From positions 1-56,878 of the forward strand of contig CACBRW010000004.1 in NCBI GenBank assembly GCA_902541745.1: DNA of 56,878 nt, written 5' to 3'. This DNA comes from an uncultured Pelagibacteraceae bacterium (lineage in GTDB: Bacteria; Pseudomonadota; Alphaproteobacteria; Pelagibacterales; Pelagibacteraceae). The translations under genes were made by a program, and so were the position numbers. Positions 17,340 to 26,271 of this stretch are shown piece after piece. The notes beneath the pieces are model-generated. The model worked only from the letters and a program-made list of their open reading frames with translations, made no database searches and had not been told where the DNA came from. Every line of letters begins with the position of its first letter. Within the stretch, counting starts at the first letter, position 1.

Positions 17340-18203
17340 ATGCCAGAATTACCAGAAGTAGAAATTGTTAGACAATCCCTTCATAAAAAGATCAAAAAAA
17401 AAAGCATTCAACAAGTAATAATTAGAAACAGGAATTTAAGGTTTAAAATACCGGTTGATTTCGAAAATTTTATAAAAAATAAAAAGATAATTAAAGTAAG
17501 TAGGTTTTCTAAATATTTAATCATTCATTTTCAAAATGAGGACTATTGCTTGATTCATTTAGGAATGTCGGGAACAATCCATATTCTTGATAAGAAAAAG
17601 CCTCTAAAATTTACAAACACTAGTTTTTATCATTCACCTTATTTACCTGAAAAACACAATCATGCAGAGTTTGTATTTGATAACTTGAAAGTAATTTATA
17701 ATGATCCAAGACGCTTTGGATTTTTTGAAATAATTAGAAATCATCAAGATTTAGATAAAAGATTTACATCAATGGGACCTGAGCCCTTTAGCAATAAATT
17801 TAACTTAAATTATGTAGTTAATTATTTTAAGAATAAAAATAAGGATATAAAAAGTTTTTTACTTGACCAGAAATTTGTTTCTGGAATAGGTAATATTTAT
17901 GCAAGTGAAATTCTTTTCGCTAGTAAAATTAATCCATTTAAAAAGGCAAAAAGACTTAATAAAAATGAATGTTTAAGTGTTATTTTAAATTCCAAGAGAA
18001 TACTTAAACATGCAATTAACAAGGGAGGTTCAAGTATCAGAGATTTTAAAGATATCTCAGGTAACAAAGGTAACTTTCAAAAGGAGTTTAAAGTTTATCA
18101 GCAAGAGGGAGCTCATTGTAAGCGTACGAATTGTAAAGGTATTATAAAAAAAAAAATAACATCAAATAGGTCGACTTTTTTTTGTGTTTCTTGTCAAAAA
18201 TAG
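17340..18203 (+). CDS. mutM: Formamidopyrimidine-DNA glycosylase (Fpg/MutM)
   Basis: Bifunctional glycosylase/AP lyase that removes 8-oxoguanine and formamidopyrimidines. The N-terminal PELPEVE (Pro as catalytic nucleophile, Glu as general acid) is intact. The middle has VSGIGNIYASEILF, and the C-terminal zinc finger is complete (CKRTNCKG then CVSCQK). At 287 residues it is of usual size. Divergent from ubiE; followed 50 bases later by rpsT. Confidence 0.96.
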   Translation: MPELPEVEIVRQSLHKKIKKKSIQQVIIRNRNLRFKIPVDFENFIKNKKIIKVSRFSKYLIIHFQNEDYCLIHLGMSGTIHILDKKKPLKFTNTSFYHSPYLPEKHNHAEFVFDNLKVIYNDPRRFGFFEIIRNHQDLDKRFTSMGPEPFSNKFNLNYVVNYFKNKNKDIKSFLLDQKFVSGIGNIYASEILFASKINPFKKAKRLNKNECLSVILNSKRILKHAINKGGSSIRDFKDISGNKGNFQKEFKVYQQEGAHCKRTNCKGIIKKKITSNRSTFFCVSCQK

Positions 18204-18253
18204 TTAAATATTTAGTTGACCACCATAAATTCTCAAGCTATACCCCTGCGCAG

Positions 18254-18514
18254 ATGGCAAATACAAAATCAGCAATTAAGAGAATTAGAAGAATTTCTAA
18301 ACAAACAGCAGTAAATAAAGCTAGAAAGAGCAGGTTTAGAAACGCTCTTAAAAAAATGAACCTTTTAATTGATGGTAAAAAGAAAGATGAAGCTCTTAAA
18401 TTTTTACCAAAGTTAAACTCTGAGTTGATGAAAATTGCAAAGACAGGAATAATAAAAAAACAAAATGCTTCTAGAAATGTTTCTAGAATTACAAAAAAAA
18501 TTGCTGCAATCTAA
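18254..18514 (+). CDS. rpsT: 30S ribosomal protein S20
   Basis: Small 16S-binding protein. The sequence MANTKSAIKRIRRISKQ at the start and the alternating Lys/Arg helices are characteristic. An upstream extension of the frame to 18182 overlaps mutM and lacks S20 similarity, so the ATG at 18254 is the right start, giving 86 residues, a normal S20 length. It lies alone between mutM and the long spacer before dnaA. Confidence 0.95.
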   Translation: MANTKSAIKRIRRISKQTAVNKARKSRFRNALKKMNLLIDGKKKDEALKFLPKLNSELMKIAKTGIIKKQNASRNVSRITKKIAAI

Positions 18515-18825
18515 ACGTTAATTTAAATTTTTAAACAACTCCTGATATCCACATTATATATTTAAGTTTTGTGCTAAGTTACTATATTTAGATTTAGTAA
18601 ATATTTGGATTATAGTCATTCAATCTATATTCGATTTAGTTTTAATTCGATCAATTAATTGATTCAATCTATATTTGATTCAATTTGTAATTTTAAATTT
18701 AAACTAAATTTAGATTTATTTTTTTAATCTAAATCACAATCATAGATTTTATTTTTTTTAAAATTTCTTTATTAACTTGTTGCAAATTTTTTTAAATAGT
18801 TCTAACTGAGATTTCCCCTAAAGTT
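18515..18825. other. AT-rich repeat-containing spacer upstream of dnaA (possible origin/DnaA-regulated region)
   Basis: The longest gene-free stretch in the window (311 bases). It holds a DnaA-box-like ATATCCACA (18545-18553, one mismatch to TTATCCACA), a direct repeat pair of 19 bases with one difference (18618-18636 and 18662-18680), the perfect palindrome ATCAATTAATTGAT (18650-18663), and a hairpin ATTTAGATT/AATCTAAAT (18708-18716 with 18726-18734). T-rich tracts follow toward dnaA. Only one DnaA box is convincing, so origin function is not established; it may simply be the dnaA promoter region. Confidence 0.45.
18618..18680. repeat. Direct repeat pair with central palindrome, upstream of dnaA
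   Basis: Two 19-base copies starting ATTCAATCTATATT, 44 bases apart, differ at one position. Between them and touching the second copy is the perfect 14-base palindrome ATCAATTAATTGAT. The motif ATTCRAT recurs in both orientations. The arrangement looks like a protein-binding array rather than slippage. Confidence 0.6.
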
Positions 18826-20244
18826 ATGAATAAATTAACAAATACAAAAAATATTAACAATTTTTCTTCTGAAGGCTTTGAATGGAAGCAAGTGCAGAAT
18901 GAAATGAAAAATAAACTAGGCTTAGAAGTTTATGAGAGCTGGTTAAAAAAGATTTCGTTTGTAGAGGAATTCAATAATTATTTATTATTATCAGTTCCAA
19001 CAAGATTTATTAGAGATTGGATTACATCAAGGTATTTAGACCAAATATTAAAAATAATTAAAGTTTATAAAAAAGGCATTATTAGAATTGAGTTCAAAAT
19101 AGTTGAAAAAGCTCAAGATATCACTTTAAAGAAAAATAATATTAATGAGAACAATACTAAAGAAAATGTTTCATTTATAAAAGACTCTTATCTTCAGTAC
19201 AATCGAATTGATCCAAATAAAAGATTTGATAATTTTATTACAGGTTCAAGTAATAAATTAGCTTACGAAGCTTCCTTAAAAGTTTCAGAAAATATATCTC
19301 ATTATAATCCTCTTTATATTTATGGTGGTGTTGGAATGGGAAAAACTCACTTATTAAATTCGATAGGTTTAGAGCTTAAAAAAAATAATAAAGTAATGTT
19401 TATTTCTGCAGAACGTTTCATGTATCAGTTTGTAAAATCAATAAAATCAAACGATATGGTTAAGTTTAAAGAATATTTTAGAAATACAGATATTTTATTA
19501 ATCGATGATATCCAGTTTATAAGTGGAAAAGAGGCCATGCAGGAGGAGTTCTTTCATACATTTAATGCATTACTTGATAAGGGATCTCAAATAATTGTAT
19601 CGGCTGATCGATCACCAAACAAACTATCAAGGATTCAAGAAAGAATTAAATCAAGATTTTCTGGCGGATTAGTTGTTGATATTCAAAAGCCAGACCTTGA
19701 ACTAAGAAAAAAAATAGTTGAAAAAAAAACTGAAGAATTGAATGCTCTATATTTTGAACAATTACAAGTTTCTAAAGAAATTCAAGATTTTATAAGTAAT
19801 GAAATAACTGGAAGTGTAAGGGAACTAGTTGGAGCAATAAACAGAGTTGTTTCATTTTCAAGAATTTACAACAAAGTCCCAAATCTTGCTGAAACTAAAG
19901 TAGTTTTAAAAGATTTATTAAATTTATCAGAAAACAAGGTTACAATAGATCTTATCCAGACAATTGTTTGTAAATTTTTTAAAATCAGCAAAAATGAAAT
20001 GCTATCATCTAGAAGATCAAGATATTTAGTAAGACCCAGGCAAACAGCAATTTATTTAACTAAAATTTTGACTTCTAAATCATTACCTGAAATTGGAAGA
20101 GAATTTTCTAACCGAGACCATACGACAATAATTCATTCAGTAAAAACTATTGAAAAGATAAAAGAAAAAGATCCTGAGATGGTTGATAATATTAATAAAT
20201 TAAAAAACCAGATTTTATATAATAATAAAGAAAATGAAATTTAA
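18826..20244 (+). CDS. dnaA: Chromosomal replication initiator protein DnaA
   Basis: AAA+ initiator that binds DnaA boxes and melts the origin. Domain I is at about residues 18-95, a short Asn-rich linker follows, then the ATPase with Walker A GGVGMGKT (167-174) and Walker B LLIDDIQF with FISGKE. The C-terminal DNA-binding domain has the signature REFSNRDHTTIIHSVKTIEK. At 472 residues it is full length. The ATG is the first good start after the repeat region. It overlaps dnaN by 11 bases. Confidence 0.97.
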   Translation: MNKLTNTKNINNFSSEGFEWKQVQNEMKNKLGLEVYESWLKKISFVEEFNNYLLLSVPTRFIRDWITSRYLDQILKIIKVYKKGIIRIEFKIVEKAQDITLKKNNINENNTKENVSFIKDSYLQYNRIDPNKRFDNFITGSSNKLAYEASLKVSENISHYNPLYIYGGVGMGKTHLLNSIGLELKKNNKVMFISAERFMYQFVKSIKSNDMVKFKEYFRNTDILLIDDIQFISGKEAMQEEFFHTFNALLDKGSQIIVSADRSPNKLSRIQERIKSRFSGGLVVDIQKPDLELRKKIVEKKTEELNALYFEQLQVSKEIQDFISNEITGSVRELVGAINRVVSFSRIYNKVPNLAETKVVLKDLLNLSENKVTIDLIQTIVCKFFKISKNEMLSSRRSRYLVRPRQTAIYLTKILTSKSLPEIGREFSNRDHTTIIHSVKTIEKIKEKDPEMVDNINKLKNQILYNNKENEI

Positions 20245-21346
20245 CGTTAATCAGCAAGACCTTCAGCAAGCATTAAATTATTGCCAAGGCGTTATTGAAA
20301 AAAGAAGTACATTACCAATACTTTCTAATATTTTGTTAGATGCAAGCAACTCAAAACTTAACATCACTGCAACTGATCTAGATTTAATATTTATACATCA
20401 GTTAAACAATGTAGAAATTTTAGAAGAGGGCAAAACCACCACAACTTCCTCAATAATGTATGATATTATAAGAAAGTTAAACTCAGGAAAAAAAATAAAT
20501 CTTTCTTTAACAGATATAAGTAAATTACAAGTAGAGTCTGAAAAATCAATTTTTAATTTGAATTGCATAAGTGCAACGGAGTTTCCACTGACAGATGAAA
20601 ATTTCAATCAAAATGAATTTATAATTAAATCAAAACAATTATTGAAATTATTAAATAAGTGTAAATTTTCAGTTTCAAATGATGAAACAAGGCATTACCT
20701 AAGTGGAATTTATTTTCACCAAACAGAAGTTGAAGATAATAATTATTTAACAGCAGTTGCAACTGATAGTCATCGAATGTCTATTTCAAAAATTAGATTA
20801 GAGGAAAAAATTGATTTTGATCCAGTAATTTTACCAAAAAAAACAATATTTCAACTTTGCTCTTTATTAGATAACTATGATGGAGATGTAAAAGTTTCAA
20901 ATGTGAAATCAAAAATAAAATTTGAATTAAATAATAGTATTTTAATTTCAAAACTTATTGATGGAAAATTTCCTAATTACATTCAAGTTATACCTAAAAA
21001 TAATCAAAAAAAATTAGAGATAGACTTAAAATTATTTTTAAACTCTGTTGATAGAGTAGCATCTGTTTCATTAGACAAAAAAGACGGTGTGAAGTTCAAT
21101 TTATCTAAAGACACTCTAGATCTTTCAGTAAATAATACCAACAGTGGTGATGGTAAAGAAACTTTAAATGTTAAGTTTGATCATGATTTAGAGATAAGTT
21201 TTAACTCTAGATATTTGATTGATGTTGCTTCACAATTAGATGGAGATAGAGTTGAAATTTTCTTTAATGATACTGGTTCACCAGCATTAATAAAAGATCC
21301 AGGTGATTTTGATAGTATTTTTGTTGTTATGCCTATGAAGGGTTAA
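20234..21346 (+). CDS. dnaN: DNA polymerase III subunit beta (sliding clamp)
   Basis: Ring-shaped processivity clamp. It begins with MKFNVNQQDLQQALNYCQGV and ends with the clamp C-terminus DSIFVVMPMKG; the ATDLDLIF and ATDSHRMS segments are typical. The length is 370 residues. It follows dnaA directly, but recF and gyrB, the usual next genes, are not present; the gene instead converges on plsC with overlapping ends. Confidence 0.97.
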   Translation: MKFNVNQQDLQQALNYCQGVIEKRSTLPILSNILLDASNSKLNITATDLDLIFIHQLNNVEILEEGKTTTTSSIMYDIIRKLNSGKKINLSLTDISKLQVESEKSIFNLNCISATEFPLTDENFNQNEFIIKSKQLLKLLNKCKFSVSNDETRHYLSGIYFHQTEVEDNNYLTAVATDSHRMSISKIRLEEKIDFDPVILPKKTIFQLCSLLDNYDGDVKVSNVKSKIKFELNNSILISKLIDGKFPNYIQVIPKNNQKKLEIDLKLFLNSVDRVASVSLDKKDGVKFNLSKDTLDLSVNNTNSGDGKETLNVKFDHDLEISFNSRYLIDVASQLDGDRVEIFFNDTGSPALIKDPGDFDSIFVVMPMKG

Positions 21347-22044
21347 TTAATTAAGTCTAACTCTGAATAAATATTTTTTTCAAGAACTTTAATAAAATTT
21401 TCCTTTGTTAATCCAGATGGAATTGGTTTAAGAATAGAGATTGTAATAGTTCTATTAGATTTTTTTTCTCCTTTTTTAGGCCACACATATCCAGAGTTAA
21501 TTGCAACTGGTTGGCAAATAACATTTAGTTTTTCATAAATTCTCGATGCACCTTTTTTAAAAGATGGTCTTTCATCTGGAAGAACTCTAGTTCCTTGAGG
21601 AAAAATAATTAAAGGTCTATTAGAAATAGCCATCATTTTTGAAATATCATCAAAAAAACCCAAATTATCTTTTGTAACTTTATTTCTTTTTATTGAAATT
21701 GATCCTATTTTTTTTAAGTACCAACCAAATATTGGAATTAATAATAATTCTTTTTTTAGAATAAATACAGGTGAGTTAAAGATTGTTTGTAAATAAAAAG
21801 TTTCAAACATTGATTGATGAGATGCTGCTATAAAAAATTTTTCATTATTAATAATATTTTCTCTTCCCTTGATTGAAATTTTTACTGAAAGAACAAACCT
21901 TAAACAAAAACTAGCCCAATAGCCCATTAATTTACCTCCTATCAGAACAATTTGTTTAGGCAAAAAAAATGATGGTAAAAAAATTATCGAAATAAAAATA
22001 ATTCCAGTGAAAAATAATATTGAAAATAAAAAGTTTCTTATCAT
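21343..22044 (-). CDS. plsC: 1-acyl-sn-glycerol-3-phosphate acyltransferase (PlsC family)
   Basis: Membrane-bound acyltransferase that makes phosphatidic acid from lysophosphatidic acid. A hydrophobic N-terminal segment is followed by the catalytic motif HQSMFE (an HX4E form of HX4D, common in alphaproteobacterial members), a GSISIKRN segment and FPQGTR, which matches the FPEGTR binding motif. I use the ATG at 22044 (233 residues); an in-frame TTG at 22053 would add three. It is the last gene of argH-lptM-lysA-plsC and converges on dnaN with overlapping stop codons. Confidence 0.88.
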   Translation of the reverse strand: MIRNFLFSILFFTGIIFISIIFLPSFFLPKQIVLIGGKLMGYWASFCLRFVLSVKISIKGRENIINNEKFFIAASHQSMFETFYLQTIFNSPVFILKKELLLIPIFGWYLKKIGSISIKRNKVTKDNLGFFDDISKMMAISNRPLIIFPQGTRVLPDERPSFKKGASRIYEKLNVICQPVAINSGYVWPKKGEKKSNRTITISILKPIPSGLTKENFIKVLEKNIYSELDLIN

Positions 22045-22056
22045 TTTTGTCAAAAG

Positions 22057-23271
22057 CTAAATTATATCTTTATGCTTTTGTCTTTTTCTTATTACTGTAA
22101 TTTTTGATCCCTTTATTAATAATTCTACTGGTTTGGGTCTTAAATTATAATTTGAACTAAGTGACATTCCATAGGCTCCCACATCACATATTGCTATTAA
22201 CTCTCTTTCTTTCAAAACTTGAAACTTTTTTAATGTAACAAATTTATCTGTACTTTCACAAATAGGCCCTACAAATTCATATGGTTTTTTAGATGTTTTG
22301 TTAGATTTTGTAACAGGTAAGGTTTTGTGAAACGCACCATACAAAGCAGGTCTCATTAAATCATTCATTGCAGCATCTAAAATAATAAATTTTTTACTTC
22401 CGCTATCTTTTATATAAATTATTTTTGATACTAATGTACCAGTATCACCAATAATTGATCTACCTGGCTCAAATATAATTTTAACTTTATGTTTTCTTAA
22501 AAATTTAAGAATGGCTGTGTTGTATTTTTTATAATTAAGTTTTTTATTTTTATCAGTGTAAGTAATACCCATACCTCCCCCTAAATCTATAAATTCAAAT
22601 TTATGATTTGTTTTATTAAGAATTTGACTAACTGCTTTAAGCATTTTTTCGTAAGGCCTATGGTCTAAAATTTGACTACCTATGTGAACGCTTAGACATT
22701 TTAAATCAATATTTTTTGAATTTTTGCAATAATTTATAATTTCAGAAAATGTATTTTTATTTACACCAAATTTATTTTCTTTTCTCCCGGTAGATATTTG
22801 ACTTAATGTTTTTGCATCTGTATTAGGGTTTAGCCTTACACCAATTTTTATTTTTTTATTTTTTGATTTTGCTATTCGATTTATTTCTTTTATTTCACTT
22901 AAAGACTCAGCATTAATAAGCAAAATTTTTTTATCAATAGCAAAGCTGATTTCACTTGTTGTTTTACCAACACCAGAGAATACTATTTTGCTTGGATTAA
23001 TTCCTGCTTTTAGTGCCATCATCAGTTCCCCTACTGAAACAACATCAGCACCTAATCCAAATTTTTTGATTTCTCTAATTATATTAACATTGGTGTTGGA
23101 TTTGACCGCAAAGCAGATGAGTGGTGAAAAGGATCTAAAGTTTTTTTTAAAATTATTAATATTTTCTTTTAATTTAGAATAAGAATAAGAATAAAATGGA
23201 GTTCCAAATTTATTTGCAATTTTTTGGAGACTAATTTTTTCTATTGTTAATCTTCTATTTATGTATTTCAT
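22057..23271 (-). CDS. lysA: Diaminopimelate decarboxylase
   Basis: PLP-dependent (fold type III) enzyme for the last step of lysine synthesis. The PLP lysine lies in CFAVKSNTN, with further motifs SVHIGSQI, DLGGGMGI, EPGRSIIGDTG and the substrate-binding CESTDKF. The length of 404 residues is normal. The ATG overlaps the stop of the small lipoprotein gene by one base (TAATG). The argH-lipoprotein-lysA order is conserved in alphaproteobacteria. Confidence 0.95.
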   Translation of the reverse strand: MKYINRRLTIEKISLQKIANKFGTPFYSYSYSKLKENINNFKKNFRSFSPLICFAVKSNTNVNIIREIKKFGLGADVVSVGELMMALKAGINPSKIVFSGVGKTTSEISFAIDKKILLINAESLSEIKEINRIAKSKNKKIKIGVRLNPNTDAKTLSQISTGRKENKFGVNKNTFSEIINYCKNSKNIDLKCLSVHIGSQILDHRPYEKMLKAVSQILNKTNHKFEFIDLGGGMGITYTDKNKKLNYKKYNTAILKFLRKHKVKIIFEPGRSIIGDTGTLVSKIIYIKDSGSKKFIILDAAMNDLMRPALYGAFHKTLPVTKSNKTSKKPYEFVGPICESTDKFVTLKKFQVLKERELIAICDVGAYGMSLSSNYNLRPKPVELLIKGSKITVIRKRQKHKDII

Positions 23272-23402
23272 TAAGTTAAGTTAATTGAAACTTCTTTTAT
23301 TTCTGCTTTTTTATCTGGATCTATGTATTTAGGATCACCTTTCTTCCCACAAGAAATAACTGCACAAAATAACAATATAATTAAAGTAAATTTTCTAATC
23401 AT
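23271..23402 (-). CDS. lptM: Small LptM-like lipoprotein (43 aa)
   Basis: A 43-codon ORF fits exactly between argH and lysA. Its ATG overlaps the argH stop (ATGA) and its stop overlaps the lysA start (TAATG). The product has a short signal peptide and lipobox (CAVISC, predicted lipidated Cys18) followed by GKKGDPKYIDPD, the family pattern C-G-x-K-G-x-x. In E. coli LptM assists oxidative maturation of the LPS translocon LptD. The position next to lysA is the expected one. Function here is by family resemblance. Confidence 0.85.
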   Translation of the reverse strand: MIRKFTLIILLFCAVISCGKKGDPKYIDPDKKAEIKEVSINLT

Positions 23403-24790
23403 TTTTCTTTTTTATATTTCATTATCATTTTTTTAATATTATCAAAAGAAGTTCCACCATATGATTTTTTCGAATTAATTGAATTTTTTAAATTAAATAC
23501 TTTTAATACGTCATCTTTAAGTTTAGGTTCAATTTTTCTTAATTCCTCTAGAGTCAATTCAGTTAATTTCTTTTTTCTTTTTTCGGCAAAATTTACTATT
23601 GTTGCAGTTTTTTGATATGCTTTTCTAAAAGACATTGAGTGATTATTTACAAGATAGTCAGCTAAATCAGTTGCTGTAATGTATCCAGAATTAGCAAGTT
23701 CTAACATTCTACTCTTATTTGGATTGCAATTTTTTAGTACTTCATCAAAAATTTTTAAACAATTATTAAGATTATCGTTTGATTTAAAAACAATTTCCTT
23801 ATCGTCTTGTAAATCTTTAAAATAAGACAATGGTAAGCCTTTTAAAATTGTAAGCATCGAAAATAAATTTCCATAAGCGCTTCCTGATTTTCCACGCAAG
23901 TACTCTAAAAGATCAGGATTCTTCTTTTGTGGCATTATCGATGATCCAGTAACAACTTTATCAGATAAATTGATTAAGTTAAAACCATCAGAGTTCCAAA
24001 TAATTAACTCTTCAGCAATTCTAGAAATATGCATAGCACACACAGATGAAGCGTATAAAAAATCTAAAACAAAATCTCTATCTGAAACTGTGTCTATAGA
24101 ATTATTTGTAGGTATTTTAAAACCAAGTTTTTTGGTAGTATAATTTCTATCTATATTAAACGATGTCCCTGCTAAAGCTGCAACACCTAAGGGATTTTCA
24201 TTTAAACTATTTAAATTATTAGAAAATCTCTTTTTGTCTCTGTTAAACATTTCTACATAAGACATTAAATAATGTGCAAAAGAGATAGCCTGAGCATTTT
24301 TAAGATGTGTAAATCCAGGCATAATAGTTTCAACATTTTTTTCAGCTAACTTGATTGTGCTCTTAATAACTTTATCAATATTTCTATTTATTTTGTTGGT
24401 CGAATTTTTCATCCAAATTTTAAAATCAGTAATTACTTGATCATTTCTTGATCTTGCAGTGTGAACATAGCCAGCTTCTTCACCGATAATTTGAAAAAGT
24501 CTTTTTTCGATATTAATATGAATATCCTCATATTTTTTATTAAACTCAAATTTATTTTTTGCGATTTCCTTATCAATTTTTTCCAGCCCATAAATAATTT
24601 TATTTTTTATTTTAAATGAAATTATTTTTTGTTTAAAAAGCATTTCAACATGAGCAATTGATCCCTGGATGTCTTCTTTGTAGAGCCTTTTATCAATATC
24701 TATTGAATTACCGACTTTTTGAAACAAACTTGATGCATTTTTTTTTATCCGTGAGTTCCAGATTGCTTGGTTGTTTTTATTTTTTGCCAT
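23399..24790 (-). CDS. argH: Argininosuccinate lyase
   Basis: Fumarase/aspartase-superfamily enzyme that releases arginine and fumarate from argininosuccinate. The superfamily signature GSSIMPQKKNPD is intact, as are HTARSRNDQV and GFTHLKNAQ. The length of 463 residues is normal. It opens a minus operon leading to the LptM-like gene and lysA, and is divergent from the TlpA-like gene with only 24 bases between start codons. Confidence 0.96.
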   Translation of the reverse strand: MAKNKNNQAIWNSRIKKNASSLFQKVGNSIDIDKRLYKEDIQGSIAHVEMLFKQKIISFKIKNKIIYGLEKIDKEIAKNKFEFNKKYEDIHINIEKRLFQIIGEEAGYVHTARSRNDQVITDFKIWMKNSTNKINRNIDKVIKSTIKLAEKNVETIMPGFTHLKNAQAISFAHYLMSYVEMFNRDKKRFSNNLNSLNENPLGVAALAGTSFNIDRNYTTKKLGFKIPTNNSIDTVSDRDFVLDFLYASSVCAMHISRIAEELIIWNSDGFNLINLSDKVVTGSSIMPQKKNPDLLEYLRGKSGSAYGNLFSMLTILKGLPLSYFKDLQDDKEIVFKSNDNLNNCLKIFDEVLKNCNPNKSRMLELANSGYITATDLADYLVNNHSMSFRKAYQKTATIVNFAEKRKKKLTELTLEELRKIEPKLKDDVLKVFNLKNSINSKKSYGGTSFDNIKKMIMKYKKEK

Positions 24791-24814
24791 GATATTTAAT
24801 TATACCTATTTAAC

Positions 24815-25324
24815 ATGAGATTTTTAATAATATTTATTTTTTTGATAACAAATGTTGTAGCTGAAGAGCTACCCGGAATTAAAAATATTGTTATCCATAA
24901 AGTACCAAAAACATATGATAATGTTATTTTTTTAGACAAAAAAGATCAAAAAATTAATATCAATGAATATAGAGGCAACTTATTGGTATTAAACTTTTGG
25001 GCAACTTGGTGTGAACCTTGCAAAGAAGAAATGCCATCGTTAGACAAACTTCAAGCTAATCCAAAATTAGATAAAATTAAAATTTTTGCAATCAATATTG
25101 GTAAAGAAAATTTAGATAAAGTTAATAAATTTTTTATAGATTTTAATATTAAAAATTTTGAACCTTATTTTGATTCCCCTACTACGTTAGCAAAAATGTT
25201 TTCTTTAAGAGGTGTTCCTACATCAATTCTAATAAATAAAGAGGGTCAAGAATTTGCAAGAATAATAGGTTCAATTGATTTTGAGGATAAAAATTTTGTT
25301 AATTGGATAAAACAATATAACTAA
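24815..25324 (+). CDS. TlpA/ResA-family thiol:disulfide oxidoreductase
   Basis: Exported thioredoxin-like reductant. An N-terminal signal or anchor (MRFLIIFIFLITNVVA) precedes a thioredoxin fold with the active site WATWCEPCKEEMP (Cys66, Cys69) and the cis-Pro loop RGVPTSILI. At 169 residues it fits TlpA, which in alphaproteobacteria supplies electrons for cytochrome oxidase or cytochrome c maturation. Divergence from argH is a conserved alphaproteobacterial arrangement. The stop overlaps that of the convergent HIG1-type gene. Confidence 0.88.
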   Translation: MRFLIIFIFLITNVVAEELPGIKNIVIHKVPKTYDNVIFLDKKDQKININEYRGNLLVLNFWATWCEPCKEEMPSLDKLQANPKLDKIKIFAINIGKENLDKVNKFFIDFNIKNFEPYFDSPTTLAKMFSLRGVPTSILINKEGQEFARIIGSIDFEDKNFVNWIKQYN

Positions 25325-25524
25325 TTTTTAAAAAAATAAGCAAAGCCAACTAAAGCAATAATTGCAATAAACTGTAATATAACTCTTAACTGCATTAATT
25401 TATTTGAATATTTCTTACTTGTCTCTCCTCCCTTAAAAAGAGTTCCTATACCTAAGATTAAAACTATTCCAACAGCTATCAAAAGGGCGATTGATAAAAT
25501 TTTTACTAATATTCCTGAAATCAT
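25321..25524 (-). CDS. HIG1-domain twin-transmembrane protein
   Basis: A 67-residue protein with two hydrophobic helices (ILVKILSIALLIAVGIVLIL and ILQFIAIIALVGFAYF) joined by a polar loop containing KLMQLRVILQ. This fits the HIG1-type motif around RxxxQ. Relatives in mitochondria (Rcf1/HIGD) associate with respiratory supercomplexes, and alphaproteobacterial forms are small inner-membrane proteins. Divergent from the esterase gene across 49 bases. Role in respiration is inferred from the family. Confidence 0.82.
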   Translation of the reverse strand: MISGILVKILSIALLIAVGIVLILGIGTLFKGGETSKKYSNKLMQLRVILQFIAIIALVGFAYFFKN

Positions 25525-25573
25525 TTTTTTATTTTAGATTGTGTTTTGACATAAAAAACATAATTTATCTACT

Positions 25574-26239
25574 ATGACATTTTGCCTAGATTCCATAATA
25601 ATTAAACCAGAAAATGGTGTTGAAATTAAAAATGCAATTATTTTGCTTCATGGTTATGGAGGTGATGGAAAGGATATTAGCATGTTATCTTTAAACTGGA
25701 AGAGACATATGCCTAATACAGTCTTCATTTGTCCAAATGGTCACGAGCCATGTGCTATAAATCCTTCCGGTTATCAATGGTTTGATTTAACTAAAGAGGA
25801 TTCTGATTACATATTAGAGCAATCATTTAAAGCTGAAGAAGTCTTAAAAAAATTTATTAATGAAATAAAAAAAGAGTTTAAGTTATCAAATAATCAAATA
25901 TGTTTATCAGGATTCAGCCAAGGATGCATGATGTCTATAAATGTTGGTCTTACATTTAGAGAAAATTTTTTATGTATAGTTGGTTTTTCTGGAAAGATAA
26001 TAAATCAAAATGATTTAAAAAATAGAATCAAAAATAAAACTGAAACATTACTTATACATGGTGAGGCTGATCAAATTGTCCCATCTATCCATTTACTTGA
26101 AGCAAAAGATTTTTTAATTAGAAATAATGTTAAAGTTGATACACTATTAATAAAAAATTGTGATCATCATATTCCTATTGAAGCATCAAGTACAGCTTTA
26201 AATTTTATTTTAAAAAAATTTAATATCTCTTATTATTGA
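25574..26239 (+). CDS. Alpha/beta hydrolase, phospholipase/carboxylesterase family
   Basis: Predicted serine esterase. The oxyanion segment LLHGYGGDGKDI, the nucleophile GFSQGC, the Asp region HGEADQIVP and the His region CDHHIP form a complete triad in the expected order. The 221-residue length and sequence pattern match the acyl-protein thioesterase-like YpfH/carboxylesterase group. No signal peptide is visible. The substrate cannot be told from sequence; the HNH gene follows after 32 bases. Confidence 0.88.
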   Translation: MTFCLDSIIIKPENGVEIKNAIILLHGYGGDGKDISMLSLNWKRHMPNTVFICPNGHEPCAINPSGYQWFDLTKEDSDYILEQSFKAEEVLKKFINEIKKEFKLSNNQICLSGFSQGCMMSINVGLTFRENFLCIVGFSGKIINQNDLKNRIKNKTETLLIHGEADQIVPSIHLLEAKDFLIRNNVKVDTLLIKNCDHHIPIEASSTALNFILKKFNISYY

Positions 26240-26271
26240 TAAAATTGTTCAACTAAGTTAAAATTAAATTA

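Noticed and set aside
18182-18253. N-terminal extension of rpsT overlapping mutM
   Set aside because: The added residues do not resemble S20, and the ATG at 18254 gives the canonical MANTKSAIKR start.
18545-18553. Firm oriC call from a DnaA-box-like 9-mer
   Set aside because: Only one convincing box is visible and no unwinding-element/box cluster; a single 9-mer with one mismatch is not enough.
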